From Siphonodentalium dalli (lineage: Eukaryota > Mollusca > Scaphopoda > Gadilida > Siphonodentaliidae): a DNA stretch of 64,000 bases. The stretch is from positions 163,545,043 to 163,609,042 of the forward strand of contig CP136069.1 in the NCBI GenBank assembly GCA_032622095.1, in the 5' to 3' direction. The position numbers and the translations under genes are program-made. Under the pieces are notes generated by a model. It had not been told where the DNA came from, searched no databases, and worked only from the letters and a program-made list of their open reading frames with translations. Shown piece by piece: positions 23,226 to 35,016 of the stretch; the first letter of the stretch is position 1; each line of letters opens with the position of its first letter.

Positions 23226-26200
23226 CTGAAAAGAATAATGCATTAAATATTTAATTCTTCTGCAGCAGTTGGTTTTATTTTTAGTTTAAACCATAGATGG
23301 TAGATTTAATTGAACTAATATCAACTTTGCATTCTACTGATAAGACCACAGCAATATAGCCTGGAAAATAGACGCAGGAGGGGAAAACAATATTTATCAC
23401 CAAAAACAATTGACGAACATTGAAACTGAATGAATTCAAAAGTTAGAAAAAATGTTTTGTTCACACTAAATAATTATTTCTTTCATAAACCACTTTAGAA
23501 CAACGGAAAAGAAGTAGAGAAAGTAGAAAACAAAACGAAATACTCTGCCATCAACTATTTTCTGAACTATATTCTTCATACTTGAATAAAAAAAAGTTTC
23601 CAATATGGATGGAAAAATCGACAATCTACTTTGATATCGCATGCTGACTGCGCAGACATTGTTCAGAGCATTTTTTTTTTAAGGCTATAAATGATTCTCA
23701 TCTGCAAGATGATTTTTGAAGACTGACAGTGAGTCCCTCATAAATTCACTCAGAATAGTCAATTTTCTTCAGAAATGTTAAGCTCAACTCAACATCAGGT
23801 GAAGAAATTCAGAGTATACATCATCGTGAATTTTTGTGTGAAAAATCCAATGGCAATTTTTTGTGAATACATGTTAACATTTCACTGAACCACTGGTTAA
23901 AGTGATCCTTGAATGCCAGTTTCAACAAGCCTGCAAATAGTATGTCATTTGCAGAATGAGGTTCCCAGTGGGTGAAGTTAGTGACGTTCGACATAGCAGG
24001 CTACCATCACCAATTCACCCTCTGGGAACTTCATTTTTAGGAGACCCAGGATCAGATTGAAGTTGGTTATGTTCTAGGGAACTTCACCCATTTGTCACCT
24101 CGATTATGCATTTTTAAATATCTTCTGTGAACTAGGGATATAGAAAGTTCCAAGAAGGGAAAAAGTAACTAAAAACAATGTAATTGGAGACTATAAATAC
24201 TATAAGATGAGGCTTAAGCAGAATGAGGTCCCCTGTTGGTGAATTTGGCGATGCTAGCCCACTGTGCAAGATAGCATCACTAAATTCACCCTCTGGAGAC
24301 CTCATTCTGTTAATGAGATTATTTGCAGGCTTGAGTTTCACATAACTCACTGACTGCAGCATCAAGAAAGAAGTCTACAATAGGAAAAGCAAACATAAAA
24401 TACCTTTGCAATCAACTTACAAATTGTTTTAGAGCAATCACTGACATTTAATTTAATCTAGATCTGATAAACTATGGTTCTCTATGAGCCTGAAGCGCTG
24501 TTTACACATGATGCGCTATGCCCAGGCTAGAGACTGTATTTGGATCCACACTGTACGCAGGCTAGACTGTTATTTGGGTACACACTATGCCCAGGCTAGG
24601 GACTGTATTTTGGTCCACACTATGCCCATTAGCGACCGTATTTGGGGTCCGCACTATGCCCAGGCTAGCGACTAAGGCTCGGACATCGAGTCCCTCATAA
24701 AATCACTCAGAATGGTAAATTTTCTTCAGAAAGGTTACGTTCGTTCAACCTCATCAGGTGAAGAAATTCAGATACACATCATCGTGAATGTTTTGAGAAA
24801 AATTCCAATGGCAATTTTTTGTGAATACATGTAACATTTCATTGAAGCACTGATTAAAGTGATCCTTGGTGCCATCTTAATACCATCAACAAGCCTGCAA
24901 ATAGTCCGGGTCCGCGCTGGACCGAAATTTACTGCAAGTGGCAGCGCAAAACCCTGTAAATAGTATGCGTCATTTACAGAATGAGGTTCCCAGCAGGTGA
25001 ATTTAGTGACATTATTCGACAGAGTGGGCTAGCATCACCAAAATCTCCCTCTGGGAGACTTCATTCTATGAGACACCAAGGATCAGATTAAAATTGGTTA
25101 AATAGTGTATCGCATGTTAACAGTTCCTACAGAAGACAGATTTATTTTTTGAATTTAGCAATTCTGACCAGCTGCAAACATCCAAGTTTATATTGCAAAC
25201 ATCCAAGTTTATATTCATGTTTATTACATAATCCTGCCCTTATTCCATTCAATAAACCCATTCTATAAATTGTGATATTAAACATTCGTTTAACAAGATA
25301 TATGCTGTCGCGTGGCATTTACCCCGACCGTAGCAATTTGGGATTTAATATAAGCATGGACGAAACTGCGGATATCCGAGGAGGTCTATATGACCATTCC
25401 AAATGAAGTTCGTACAGAAATGTTGACTAAAAAACCACAAAACAAGCCATCCGGAAACCCAAAAATCAAGCGAAAATTAAAATTTTCTAAGTTGAAAAAA
25501 GAGGCCATAACTCTGGTAAAAATCATCAGATCATACCCAAATCCGCACTTGACATGTATTTTCATATAACTGATCCACAAAAATACGCGATTTGAAATCG
25601 TACCACCAAAGCTAACGCTATCATCTGGAAACCCAAAAAAACAAGTGAAAATTGAATTTTCTAAGTAAAAAAGGGCCATAACTCTGGTGAAAATGGGTGG
25701 ACGAAACCCGCGCTATGAATGTAGCTGTTCCCCCCATGCTGCTCTATCACCCATACCAAATATCAGCTAAATCTGCCTAGCGGTTGCTGAACAATGCAAA
25801 ATGTTTGTACGGACGGACGTACGGAGACGTCTACTATATACCCGCCGACTTCAAGTCGGGGGCATAATAACAGGAAATAGTGCCAGGTGACCTTTGACTT
25901 CCGGTTTGTCGTCTATTCACATTCAGTACGCTACGTCTCAAAATACTATGGCTTCCAATATTTTTTCAACAAACTCTAATGAATGAAGAGTTTGAAAAGT
26001 TATGTCATTAAACATATGCCATTAAATATGTTAGTCTTTATTTATCCGGGACTATGTCGTTACGGAGGCAAACAACGCATAGTTACGTGAAATGTCATCG
26101 AATGCCTTATAGAAGACGATGTATGTATTGTTGATTTAAGTATGTTTTGTCGAGGTTTTGGATCATGTAAAAATAGAATCTGCAACACAACCAGTTTACA

Positions 26201-26796
26201 GCCGAATTTACAAAACCTCATCCAGTAAATTAGGTCTGGACCGCGCCTTTAGACCTAATTTACTGTACTCGTTTTGTAAATCCGCTATAAACTGGGGATC
26301 CTCTATTTATTAACAGATAATAAAATTGACAATTAAGTGCATCAAGCCAAGTCCGTAAATTAACCCTTCCATGACAGCTTACCCGACAGTTTGCGTAACC
26401 ATGTGCCAAAGCATTCTCTTACAGAGCATATATAAGAGAATACATTGGTCTAACAATATTTATCTTGACCTTGCAAGCCGATGTATTCCTCTTATATATG
26501 ATAGGCTCCCTATGGGAGACTTGCATATAATAAGAGAAATGCACTGGCACAGGATCATTAATGCTGCACATAGCACAGCTCCCATCATGAAAGTCATGCT
26601 ACTGCAAATCCGATACACACCACCTATACAAGTCTATTACAAGATAATCAGCCAATGCAATCAGAGATCTAGGTGGTAGATTCACTTTCTATCATACCTA
26701 CTCAGATAGCAAATATTGCTCTCATCACAACACTGGCTGAACATTTTCGATAATTGATAAACAGAAGATTGATACACTAATATGGATATTACTCAC
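23226..26796 (-). other. RPL7A intron with small repeats (3.6 kb)
   Basis: No gene found. Three copies of a foldback-like repeat with GAATGAGGTTCCC / GGGAACTTCATT arms lie at about 23940-24060, 24215-24310 and 24955-25080. A tandem of about 42 bp (CACACTATGCCCAGGCTAG) lies at 24488-24672. A diverged cassette tail with GACGGACGTACGG lies at 25700-25870. The duplicated segment shared with 42352 onward begins at about 26168. Confidence 0.6.
24488..24672. repeat. Tandem repeat, about 42-bp period, four units
   Basis: Units share TATGCCCAGGCTAGNGACTG followed by TATTTGGNTCCACAC. Unit boundaries are approximate. Confidence 0.65.
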
Positions 26797-26927
26797 GTGT
26801 TGAACGATGTTATGGCAAGGCAAGTTGCTGTTTTTCTGTGAACAACACGTCCGAGCCGAGCTTTGCCTTCACGATGCAGTATGGGACACCCATTTTTTCT
26901 ACACAAGAATGGTAGGAATATCACTAG
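26797..26927 (-). pseudogene. RPL7A: RPL7A middle exon, version 1 (two compensating indels)
   Basis: Same 131-bp exon as 42945-43075, with intact CAG acceptor and GTGAGT donor. Relative to the other version it has an extra A in the run before ATGGG and lacks one base in the GTGAAAGGC region, so about nine residues across the highly conserved [10 protein letters not shown] segment are read out of frame before the frame is restored. A V-to-F change follows near the 3' end. This could be sequencing error in one haplotype, or a decayed duplicate. Confidence 0.85.
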
Positions 26928-27149
26928 CTGCGAAGAGAAGAAAAATAGATGCAACATTTTTTGTTAAATGTTACTAAATACACAATATCAACTCAATGGC
27001 AGTCAATTCAACAGATGACCTCAAAAGAACAAGGCCAAAAACCTTAACATTTATGAAGTGGTTGACTCGTTACCTTTTTCGAGACAGAAAAGAAGAAACT
27101 TGTTACTTCTGATTGAGCAATGAAACAATTCGTCTCAATTTATGTCAAG

Positions 27150-28255
27150 CAGGCCTGGAAATCTCAAGGCGGGCTGCCCTGCCCGCCTAGAATTTTCCAA
27201 GGCGGGCTTTTTATAGCCCGCCTAGTCTACGATAGGACATTTATTTAGTTATTTTATTATGTTTAATGAGTAAAATACTGCATCGAAATCGTAATTATAT
27301 TGTACAGTGTGGGGACTGTGCGCATGCGTGACCTGACGGTAATGTCAAATGGGAATTATAGCGGAATCAGTAAATTCTGGAACGAACTGTTTCGTAAATC
27401 TGATCTTTTGATAGATTCTCACAGATTTTATGACCAAAATAAATAATTTCTCTCACAAGATTGAGCTTACAATATATTTCACTGGATAAAATGACACATG
27501 TTTGTGGATAGTGAGAACCTAATGTCACTGTCCCAATTAAGTTCAACCGTTCGTTCCGTTTCCGGTTCCTATCAGTGAAAAATTGTATTTAGCTTGCAGC
27601 CGTCTTTTATCGCTTAGATTGACAATATTTAATATAATTAGCTAAATGTATCAACGTATTCTAGTTTACACTGTTATTCAATTATTAAAGTTCAGAAACT
27701 ATTTTCTATGTCCCCAATTGCAAACACCCAGTAAATCTATCGATAGCGACTTGACCGCTGCAAGCAGCAGTCTGCGATCGACAATGGAATATGGATTACT
27801 TTGAGAGAAAAAGCAGTCAATATTCAAGTGCAAATATACTGGATTTAATATTGTTCTTGATTGTGTATTTTACGTAAAATTACACTTTCATGGAGAATGC
27901 TTTTAATGTGGACAAACTCACCCAATTCCGTTGCATGGGTTGCACACCGACTGACAAATTGTTGAGTACAAACACTCTTACATTTTGTTTCTGGTTCATA
28001 TAGATTATCACAACATATAAAACATAGTTAAATATTCACCATACCATAATTACTGTGGGGGATTTTGACATTCACAACTCTGTGGACACTTTGTTTCCAC
28101 ATGAAGAAAATTAATTTAAATGGAGTTATTCACCATCAAAAATAGACAAACTAACGGCAGTAGTAACAAGGAGGGCTATAGACCCCTAGGCATATCTAGG
28201 CATATCTAGGAGGGCTATTAATAGCCTTCCTGGATTTTCTAGATCGCCAGCCCTG
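27150..28255. mobile_element. TIR element, 1106 bp, GTCAAG duplication
   Basis: Absent from the matching place in version 2 (around 43290), where a single GTCAAG is present; here GTCAAG flanks it (27144-27149 and 28256-28261). Ends are CAGGCCTGG and CCAGCCCTG. Internal short palindromes (GGCGGGC...GCCCGCC) lie near the left end. No transposase. Hexanucleotide duplication leaves the superfamily open. Confidence 0.75.
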
Positions 28256-28261
28256 GTCAAG

Positions 28262-28330
28262 AATGTTTTAATAAATAGGTCCAGAGAGAGAGAGCGAGAG
28301 AGAGAGAGAGAGAGAGAGAGTACTTCATAT
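28262..28330. repeat. GA microsatellite
   Basis: A (GA)n run at about 28283-28320, present also in version 2 (43313-43352). Confidence 0.8.
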
Positions 28331-28494
28331 GAAATGTTTTTAGCCATATGAGTAGAGCAAGGCAACACAGATCCTAAGCTTTTAAGCCGAGGAACAATTT
28401 CTGCTAATTAACAGGGCTGGCGCTATGATATGAATGGCTGTAAAGGTCAAGGAAATTTTGCCCTAACTTCTAATAGTTACATGTAATTAGAGCG

Positions 28495-28558
28495 GATATT
28501 CAGAAATGATAAAGAATCATGGGATTCATATGTCCCTATCAAGCATCATCATAATATC
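28495..28558 (-). ncRNA. Candidate box C/D snoRNA, orphan, version 1
   Basis: On the minus strand, terminal stem GATAT/ATATC encloses C box ATGATGA (28546-28552) and D box CTGA (28500-28503), 64 nt. The guide before D ends TTCTTTATCATTT; I could not place it on an rRNA from memory. Boxes and stem are unchanged in version 2 at 43526-43589. Confidence 0.6.
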
Positions 28559-28925
28559 AGTTTTTACAATGGTTTGAAGAGGTCTTTATCTGCCATTTAC
28601 AGAAATTCGATTAACATTATTTAATTGTAGAATAAGTCAGACAACACAAGGATATCAGTCACCAACTTTTTTCTTTACCAGGAATTATTGAGTTACAATA
28701 TTCAAATTTTATATTAATTAATTCCCAGGTTCGCCACTTCACCACTATACTTATAATTATAAAATAAATTCATTTTCATTATAACTACCATCATCACTTG
28801 GTCACATGGTGGGTTGTCATTTAACTATCAGAAGTCAGTATGAATTTTCTGTACAGTCAGCCTTTAGAAAAACTACATGTTTGCATATTTATTTATATAT
28901 GTAGAAACTTTATCAAATTAACATA

Positions 28926-29002
28926 CCTTCCTCAGGGTTAAAAAGCTCAATGTATACCTCCACTGAGTAGTCAGGCATACAAGAGTTATCATCATAGGAA
29001 GG
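28926..29002 (-). ncRNA. SNORD36: U36-like box C/D snoRNA, version 1
   Basis: Minus strand: stem CCTTCC/GGAAGG, C box ATGATGA (28989-28995), D box CTGA (28932-28935), and an internal CTGA that can serve as D'. The guide before D is GAGCTTTTTAACC, complementary to the conserved 18S rRNA segment GGTTAAAAAGCTC. The D+5 rule points at the A of GGUUA, the site (Am668 in human numbering) that U36 directs; U36 lies in vertebrate RPL7A introns. Confidence 0.9.
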
Positions 29003-29504
29003 CACGATACAATAGTTAATTATCAAGTGTTAGCAACGTAAATAGAAACTAATTTATCCAAATGATACAATAAAATGAGATCACCTAAAATATCTGCATC
29101 TGCTTCTTGGTGTCCAAATTTGACTCATTCCGTTATTTACCAGAAACATTTATGCAAAGTGCCAGTCTAATTATTTTCATGTTTTAATATAAATATGGTG
29201 CAGCATTAAAGATCCTGTGCATTCTCTGGGAGACTCGTATATATATATAAGAGAATGCATTGGCCCAACAATAAATTATATTTACCTTGACCTTGCAAGC
29301 CAGTGCATTCTCTTATATATCTATGGCTCCCTATTACTCGCATATATAAGTGAATGCTGCACCAGCGCAACTCCTGTCATCAAAGGGTTAATACTCATTT
29401 AAGAGTAGTTCCTTTAGGAAATGTTCAGCTGGTTGTTGGTTGAACTTGTTATCTAAACATTATATGCAACCACCTAATTATTTGTATACATGTACTTGTA
29501 AATA

Positions 29505-29630
29505 TGTCCTTTGTGACTTGTATTGCCCGATTAGAAAATCAAACAACATAGCTACCCAAGATTTTGTTGTTTGCAGTTTGAAACGCCATTGCACACTTGT
29601 GATATTGTGAATGGAGCTGGACTGCATCTC
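29505..29630 (-). ncRNA. H/ACA-type RNA, unit 1 (decayed 3' hairpin)
   Basis: The 5' hairpin is well kept, but the base of the 3' hairpin is poorly paired (CTTGGG against CACAAAG); the version 2 partner at 44548 pairs better. Confidence 0.5.
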
Positions 29631-29700
29631 AACATACCAACTTATACATGTTGTAGAACACAAAGTCCAATGTCACAAAATATGGACTAAAATTTAAAAG

Positions 29701-29823
29701 TGTCTCTGTGAATCGTATTGCTGGATCAGAAAATCGAGCAACATAGCGACACCAGAGTTTTTGTTTGCAGTTTGAAACGCCATTGCACGCTTGTTATTGT
29801 GAATGGAGCTGGACTGCAGCTCA
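29701..29823 (-). ncRNA. H/ACA-type RNA, unit 2
   Basis: Base of the 3' hairpin CTCTG(G)TG/CACAGAG with one bulge; ACA box present at the 3' end (29701-29703 on the complement). Confidence 0.7.
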
Positions 29824-29931
29824 ACTTAGTGACGTACACATAATGTAGAACATCCAAGTCTCCCACTATACGCGAGTATAAAAACATAAAAAATACTCCA
29901 TATCGACAGAATTGGATAAAACACTTTTACA

Positions 29932-30023
29932 ATGACCTTGTGAATCGTATTATCTGATCAGAATAATCTAACAGCGACACAAGAGTTTTTGTTTGCAGTT
30001 TGAAACGCCATTGCACACTTGTC
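29932..30023 (-). pseudogene. H/ACA-type RNA, unit 3, truncated
   Basis: The ACA box reads TCA and the 5' half of the gene is lost after CACTTGTC; the same unit in version 2 (44972-45096) is full length but has the same box change. Confidence 0.65.
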
Positions 30024-30056
30024 TAGTGTTACAAAATATGGACTAAAATTTAAACA

Positions 30057-30178
30057 TGTCTCTGTGAATCGTATTGCTGGATCAGAAAATCAAGCAACAT
30101 AGCGACACAGGATTTTTGTTTGCAGTTTGAAACGCCATTGCACACTTGTCATATTGTGAATGGAGCTGGACTGCATCT
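30057..30178 (-). ncRNA. H/ACA-type RNA, unit 4
   Basis: Full length with ACA box; the 3' upper stem uses the TTGCTTGAT/ATCCAGCAA pair set. Confidence 0.7.
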
Positions 30179-30325
30179 CAAACATAACTGAAAATGCAGC
30201 TGGATAGCACAAGTAGCAGCAGCTCCAAAGGTTACCACTACAAGAGTCCAAAAACATAAAATAAATACTCCATATATACAATATTAGATACAATACTATA
30301 TAAGCACCAATTTAATTCTTCAGAA

Positions 30326-30452
30326 TGTCCTTGTGAATCGTATTGATGGATCAGAAAATCAAACAACATAGCGACACAAGAGTTTTTGTTTGCAGTTTGA
30401 AACGCCATTGCACACTTGTCATATTGTGAATGGAGCTGGACTGCAGCTCAAC
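30326..30452 (-). ncRNA. H/ACA-type RNA, unit 5
   Basis: Full length. Lower 3' stem CTTGTG/CACAAG is perfect, followed directly by GACA with the ACA box. Confidence 0.75.
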
Positions 30453-30556
30453 TTGGTGACTTGCACATGATGTAGAACATCAAAGTCTCCCAAAACATAA
30501 AAAATACTCCATATACCGGTAGCATATAGATGGTATTAGATAAAACCCTTTTATAA

Positions 30557-30678
30557 TGTCCTCGTGAATCGTATTGCCGGATCAGAAAATCAAGCAACAT
30601 AGAGACACAAGAGTTTTTGTTTGCAGTTTGAAACGCCATTGCACACTTGTGATATTGTGAATGGAGCTGGACTGCAGC
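30557..30678 (-). ncRNA. H/ACA-type RNA, unit 6, cut at its 5' end
   Basis: Lower 3' stem CTTGTG/CACGAG holds through a U-G pair. The 5' end meets the 2.3 kb segment specific to version 1. Confidence 0.65.
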
Positions 30679-33020
30679 AAGGTGTCACACGGTAGGTAAA
30701 TGTTTATGAACTTTTGTTTTGAATGAATACAGTAAGCTGCACGTAATTATATATGCGTAATGAATATAAATTAATAATAAAGCAATCGGATTACATATGA
30801 ACACATGTCAGGTTTACATGTAACAAATTACAAATGTACACGTACATCACGTTTAATCACGTCGGCGGTTTTTGGACTCAACTATAGTTGCTTACGGCGA
30901 CTGGATTACGCAACACACCGTGGAGTAATAGTTTTGTTGTTAGCATGCAACTATCTTACATATCGTCAAATGATTTACGCACCCGATTCCTATATCGGTT
31001 TCCACTCATGCGGAATTTGTTGTTTTTTTTGTGTTTCCGAAATCTAAATTTCTCATAAAATGGGAAAAGTCAATCCTCCATTTCTCTGAATTTTGGTCGA
31101 AACCAGCGGGGACGGTGCATTAGTAACACTTGAGTCCGATTTTAGTCTTAGAGGCCAGGGCGGCGATCATTGCAGAAATATTCATATTCGTTCAAATCTA
31201 TAGTTTTGTTCATAACCCAAACACAATCGGCGCGTAAATAGTATATTATCGCCAAGACGTATGATTGTACGCATGCGTGAAACAGTAAAGCAATTTACAA
31301 ACATTTGCGGCTGAAGATTTCTTGTCGGTGGGAATAAAATGTATAACTTAGAAAGCGTGGCACATGTCATGTCAAAGTAAAGTTGTTATCATCACCAATG
31401 TGCGCGACAAAAGACACACGCAAAACACCAAACATTGAAAGACACAACGTTGTCAAAGCAGTCTGCTTTTGTTACGTGAACATTCATTCAGCTATCGAGT
31501 GCGTGTCGGGCGGCATCGTTTGATGTGAAATTGCAACTTTTGGCGAGGGCGTGCACTTGTAGTTCTCGGTGGGTCGCAGTATAAATTATAGCACATACCG
31601 GTATTCCTATCTAATCGTTATTCGGAAAAAAACATGCATGGTGTTGGAAATTGAACTCTAAATACGTTTGTTTGGTTATATACAGTATTACAGAGGTTAA
31701 CATTGTAACATAATTATTTCAAGTGATCGAATCCGGTGTGTTTTAGTCCTTGATAGTTTATTCCCGATACGGTAGCAATAAAGAGCGTTTGTCTCACTTT
31801 TGTGCGACAAATATTTATAAATAGCTATTACGTGCACAACAATTTAAAGATCGAATGAGACTTGTCTGTTTTTTAAAGCCACGTGGTGCTTCGCACATAA
31901 TATTATTCGCAATACCAAAATAGATCGATAAATATCTGAACTACCTTCTGCGAGCATTATGTAAGCCAAACGGACGCATTTGAAGTAATGGACATACAAG
32001 TGTCCAAAACACAAAACAGCCATTCGCGCGTCATGTGTGTAGTTTTACTATATAATAGCACCATCAACAAAACACATATTTATTTCACCCATTGAGCCCA
32101 GTTATAAAAAGACATGGACGACATCTTAATTTAAGTTCCCCGTGACCTATATTAACAAAGTCTGCCAGCTGCAGTATGACATAATCAGTGACACGTGCTT
32201 TTGCGCAGAATGTGTTTTTTTCCTGGATATACAGGAGTTCCACTTTGTGTCTTTTATACTAAGACAATAATTCCCGTCATACGAACAAATGGTGTTTGTG
32301 ATTTGCAGTTAATGAATGTCAATAAAGTTAATAACGATATTCATTCTGGGGACTATTTAAATAGTGGTCGTTATCATTCAATTTAGGGATCACGTACATC
32401 TGAACATTGATATAAACTGTAGATACCGGATTTATCGAGCTGTCTAAAATGGCCGAAATCATTTGTTCCCTTCCCGATAACCAACACTGATTACAAATAG
32501 TGTCATTTATGGGGAATTGTAGGCGATAAAACGAGACTAGAAATGTTGTTGTAATTTTTTAATATTCACATTAATTGAAAAATGACTTTCTCAAAGTAAC
32601 TTATACTTACCTTTACTTAATCTGGAAGCCCGTTATATTTCCCGATATTCGGCTTTCATCTGTTTCAATATTTTAATAATACACTTTACGGGTACACAAC
32701 CATGGACGGAGATCGTGAGAACGGCCGTCCTATTTTGGAAGATTTAACGGTCAGCCATCGAATCCCATCATTAACCGCGTTCTAAAAACGGGTACCGCTT
32801 GGCGGGTAATGTCACCACGTTTGTGCGGTGCATTACCGCATGCCACCGCGGGTACCCAACATCCGTTACCGTTTGAAGTGCGGTGGTACCGCGAACGTCG
32901 CGGTGGTACCGCGGGTACCCGCGTGGTAGTTCAACCGCGGAATCGGTGGTATGTCGCGGTATTGCACCGCGGTATGAACGCATGTACACCTCGTTAAAAC
33001 AGGTCGCTTACTGTGAGCAT
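30679..33020. mobile_element. 2.3 kb segment specific to version 1, ending in ACCGCGG-rich repeats
   Basis: Version 2 has instead about 170 bp (47131-47300) here. The right end (about 32790-32985) is dense in GGTACCGCGG-type palindromes, like the subterminal repeats of some TIR transposons. I could not define matching ends or a target duplication, nor any transposase; reading frames are short. Confidence 0.45.
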
Positions 33021-33113
33021 AGCTGTAGATCACCCAAGTCTACCACAATATGAGTCCGAAAACAAATACTCCACAGATAGTATTAGATAAAAACAATACA
33101 TAAATTTTTTAGA

Positions 33114-33240
33114 TGTCCTTGTGAATCGTATTGTCAAATCAGAAAATCAAACAACATAGCGACACAAGAGTTTTTGTTTGCAGTTTGAAACGCCATTGCA
33201 CACTTGTCATATTGTGAATGGAGCTGGACTGCAGCTCAAC
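33114..33240 (-). ncRNA. H/ACA-type RNA, unit 7 (best-preserved form)
   Basis: Minus strand, about 127 nt. 5' hairpin: lower stem TGCAGT/ACTGCA, pocket strands CCAGCT and CGTTTCAA, upper stem CCATTCACA/TGTGCAATGG with one bulge. Hinge with an ANANNA H box (ACAAAA). 3' hairpin: lower stem CTTGTG/CACAAG, pocket left strand TCGCTATG, then an upper stem, then ACA three bases from the presumed 3' end (33114-33116 on the complement). This is the architecture of a pseudouridylation guide. The left pocket complements CATAGCGA, present in the conserved 28S segment GCGTTCATAGCGACG; the right pocket fits with one mismatch. Confidence 0.75.
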
Positions 33241-33340
33241 TTACACATGATGTAGAACATAAAAGTCTACCAATATACGAGTCCAAAATAATAAAATACT
33301 CTATAGCATACAGATAGTATTAGATAAAACACTTTTACAA

Positions 33341-33468
33341 TGTCCTTGTGAATCGTATTGCCGGATCAGAAAATCAAACAACATAGCGACACAAGAGTTT
33401 TTGTTTGCAGTTTGAAAACGCCATTGCACACTTGTCATATTGTGAATGGAGCTGGACTGCAGCTCAAC
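33341..33468 (-). ncRNA. H/ACA-type RNA, unit 8
   Basis: Same structure as unit 7; the upper 3' stem uses TTGTTTGAT/ATCCGGCAA. First of three near-identical units of about 228 bp. Confidence 0.75.
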
Positions 33469-33568
33469 TTACACATGATGTAGAACATAAAAGTCTACCA
33501 ATATACGAGTCCAAAATAATAAAATACTCTATAGCATACAGATAGTATTAGATAAAACACTTTTACAA

Positions 33569-33696
33569 TGTCCTTGTGAATCGTATTGCCGGATCAGAAA
33601 ATCAAACAACATAGCGACACAAGAGTTTTTGTTTGCAGTTTTGAAACGCCATTGCACACTTGTCATATTGTGAATGGAGCTGGACTGCAGCTCAAC
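33569..33696 (-). ncRNA. H/ACA-type RNA, unit 9
   Basis: Near-identical tandem copy of unit 8, with a T inserted in the GCAGTTTTGAAACG stretch. No counterpart in version 2. Confidence 0.72.
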
Positions 33697-33797
33697 TTAC
33701 ACATGATGTAGAACATAAAAGGTCTACCAATATACGAGTCCAAAATAATAAAATACTCTATAGCATACAGATAGTATTAGATAAAACACTTTTACAA

Positions 33798-33925
33798 TGT
33801 CCTTGTGAATCGTATTGCCAGGATCAGAAAATCAAACAACATAGCGACACAAGAGTTTTTGTTTGCAGTTTGAAACGCCATTGCACACTTGTCATATTGT
33901 GAATGGAGCTGGACTGCAGCTCAAC
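33798..33925 (-). ncRNA. H/ACA-type RNA, unit 10
   Basis: Near-identical tandem copy of unit 8 with one inserted base in the 3' upper stem. No counterpart in version 2. Confidence 0.72.
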
Positions 33926-33991
33926 TTAGCAACTTACACATGATGTAGAGCACAAGGTCCAATGTCAAAATATGGACTAAATAATTAAACA

Positions 33992-34115
33992 TGTCCCTGT
34001 GAATCGTATTGCTGGATCAGAAAATCAAGCAACATAGCGACACAAGAGTTTTTGTTTGCAGTTTGAAACGCCATTGCACACTTGTGATATTGTGAATGGA
34101 GCTGGACTGCATCTC
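33992..34115 (-). ncRNA. H/ACA-type RNA, unit 11
   Basis: Last unit of the array in version 1. Lower 3' stem CTTGTG/CACAGG with one U-G pair. Confidence 0.7.
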
Positions 34116-34346
34116 AAACATAACTGAAAATACAGCACAAGCACAAGTAGCAGAACTCGCCGCTCAGGATTAAAATATTTTAGAGCCATTGGAAGTACAT
34201 TTAATCTCGCCCAGGCAGGCACTGATCTAATCGCATCCCCCTAAAAATGATTGCAACACATTAATCAGAAAATACCCATTGCATGGTGTTTAGTTAAAAA
34301 TTAGAATAATACAAGTGCAATCAAAACTAGAGGTGACTAAGGATAC

Positions 34347-34378
<32 letters not shown>

Positions 34379-35016
34379 TGTTTTTAAAATACTAAGATGT
34401 TTCACATGTCAGAAAACATTTAGTTAAAATAATAAACTAACAGTTCCCATTGCAGGTGCACAACACTAACCCTAATCTTAAACCTATTACCGAAAAATGT
34501 AGGAATAAAAACTCTGACAATTAAGCATGTTGCGAAAATGTTCCAAGTCGAAAAGGGGAATAACTCCACAAAAAAAAGTCAGACATCATAATCGCAGGTG
34601 CACAGGTTCCCATGGTACTAAATATCAGTGCCAAGATTAAAAAACATTGACCTAAAATGTAGGAATAAATCCTCGGACAAAATTATGCATGTTGCAAAAA
34701 AAATTCTAAGTCGAAAAAGGGGGATAACTCCACCAAAAATGTCTGACAGAAGTCATAATCGCAGGTGCACAGGTTCCCGTGTTACTAAATATCTGTGCCA
34801 AGTTAAAAAAAAAATTGACCTAAAAATGTAGGAATAAAAGCTCGGGACAAAATTATACATGTTGCGAAAATTTTCGAAGTCGAAAAAAGTGTGGATAACT
34901 CCACCAAAAAAATTCCGACAGACGTCATAATAGCAGGTGCACAGGTTCCCATGGTGGTTGATGTCTGTGCCAAGTTTCACGGAAATTGATCAAAACTCCT
35001 AACTTCGTTGCGGCAG

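Noticed and set aside
24484-24675. 63-codon frame with repeated TMRYAQARDC-like text
   Set aside because: Produced by the 42-bp tandem repeat.
28740-28870. C-box-like GTGATGATGG on the minus strand
   Set aside because: No downstream CTGA within a plausible distance.
32771-32997. Arginine-rich reading frames on both strands
   Set aside because: Result from the ACCGCGG repeat cluster.
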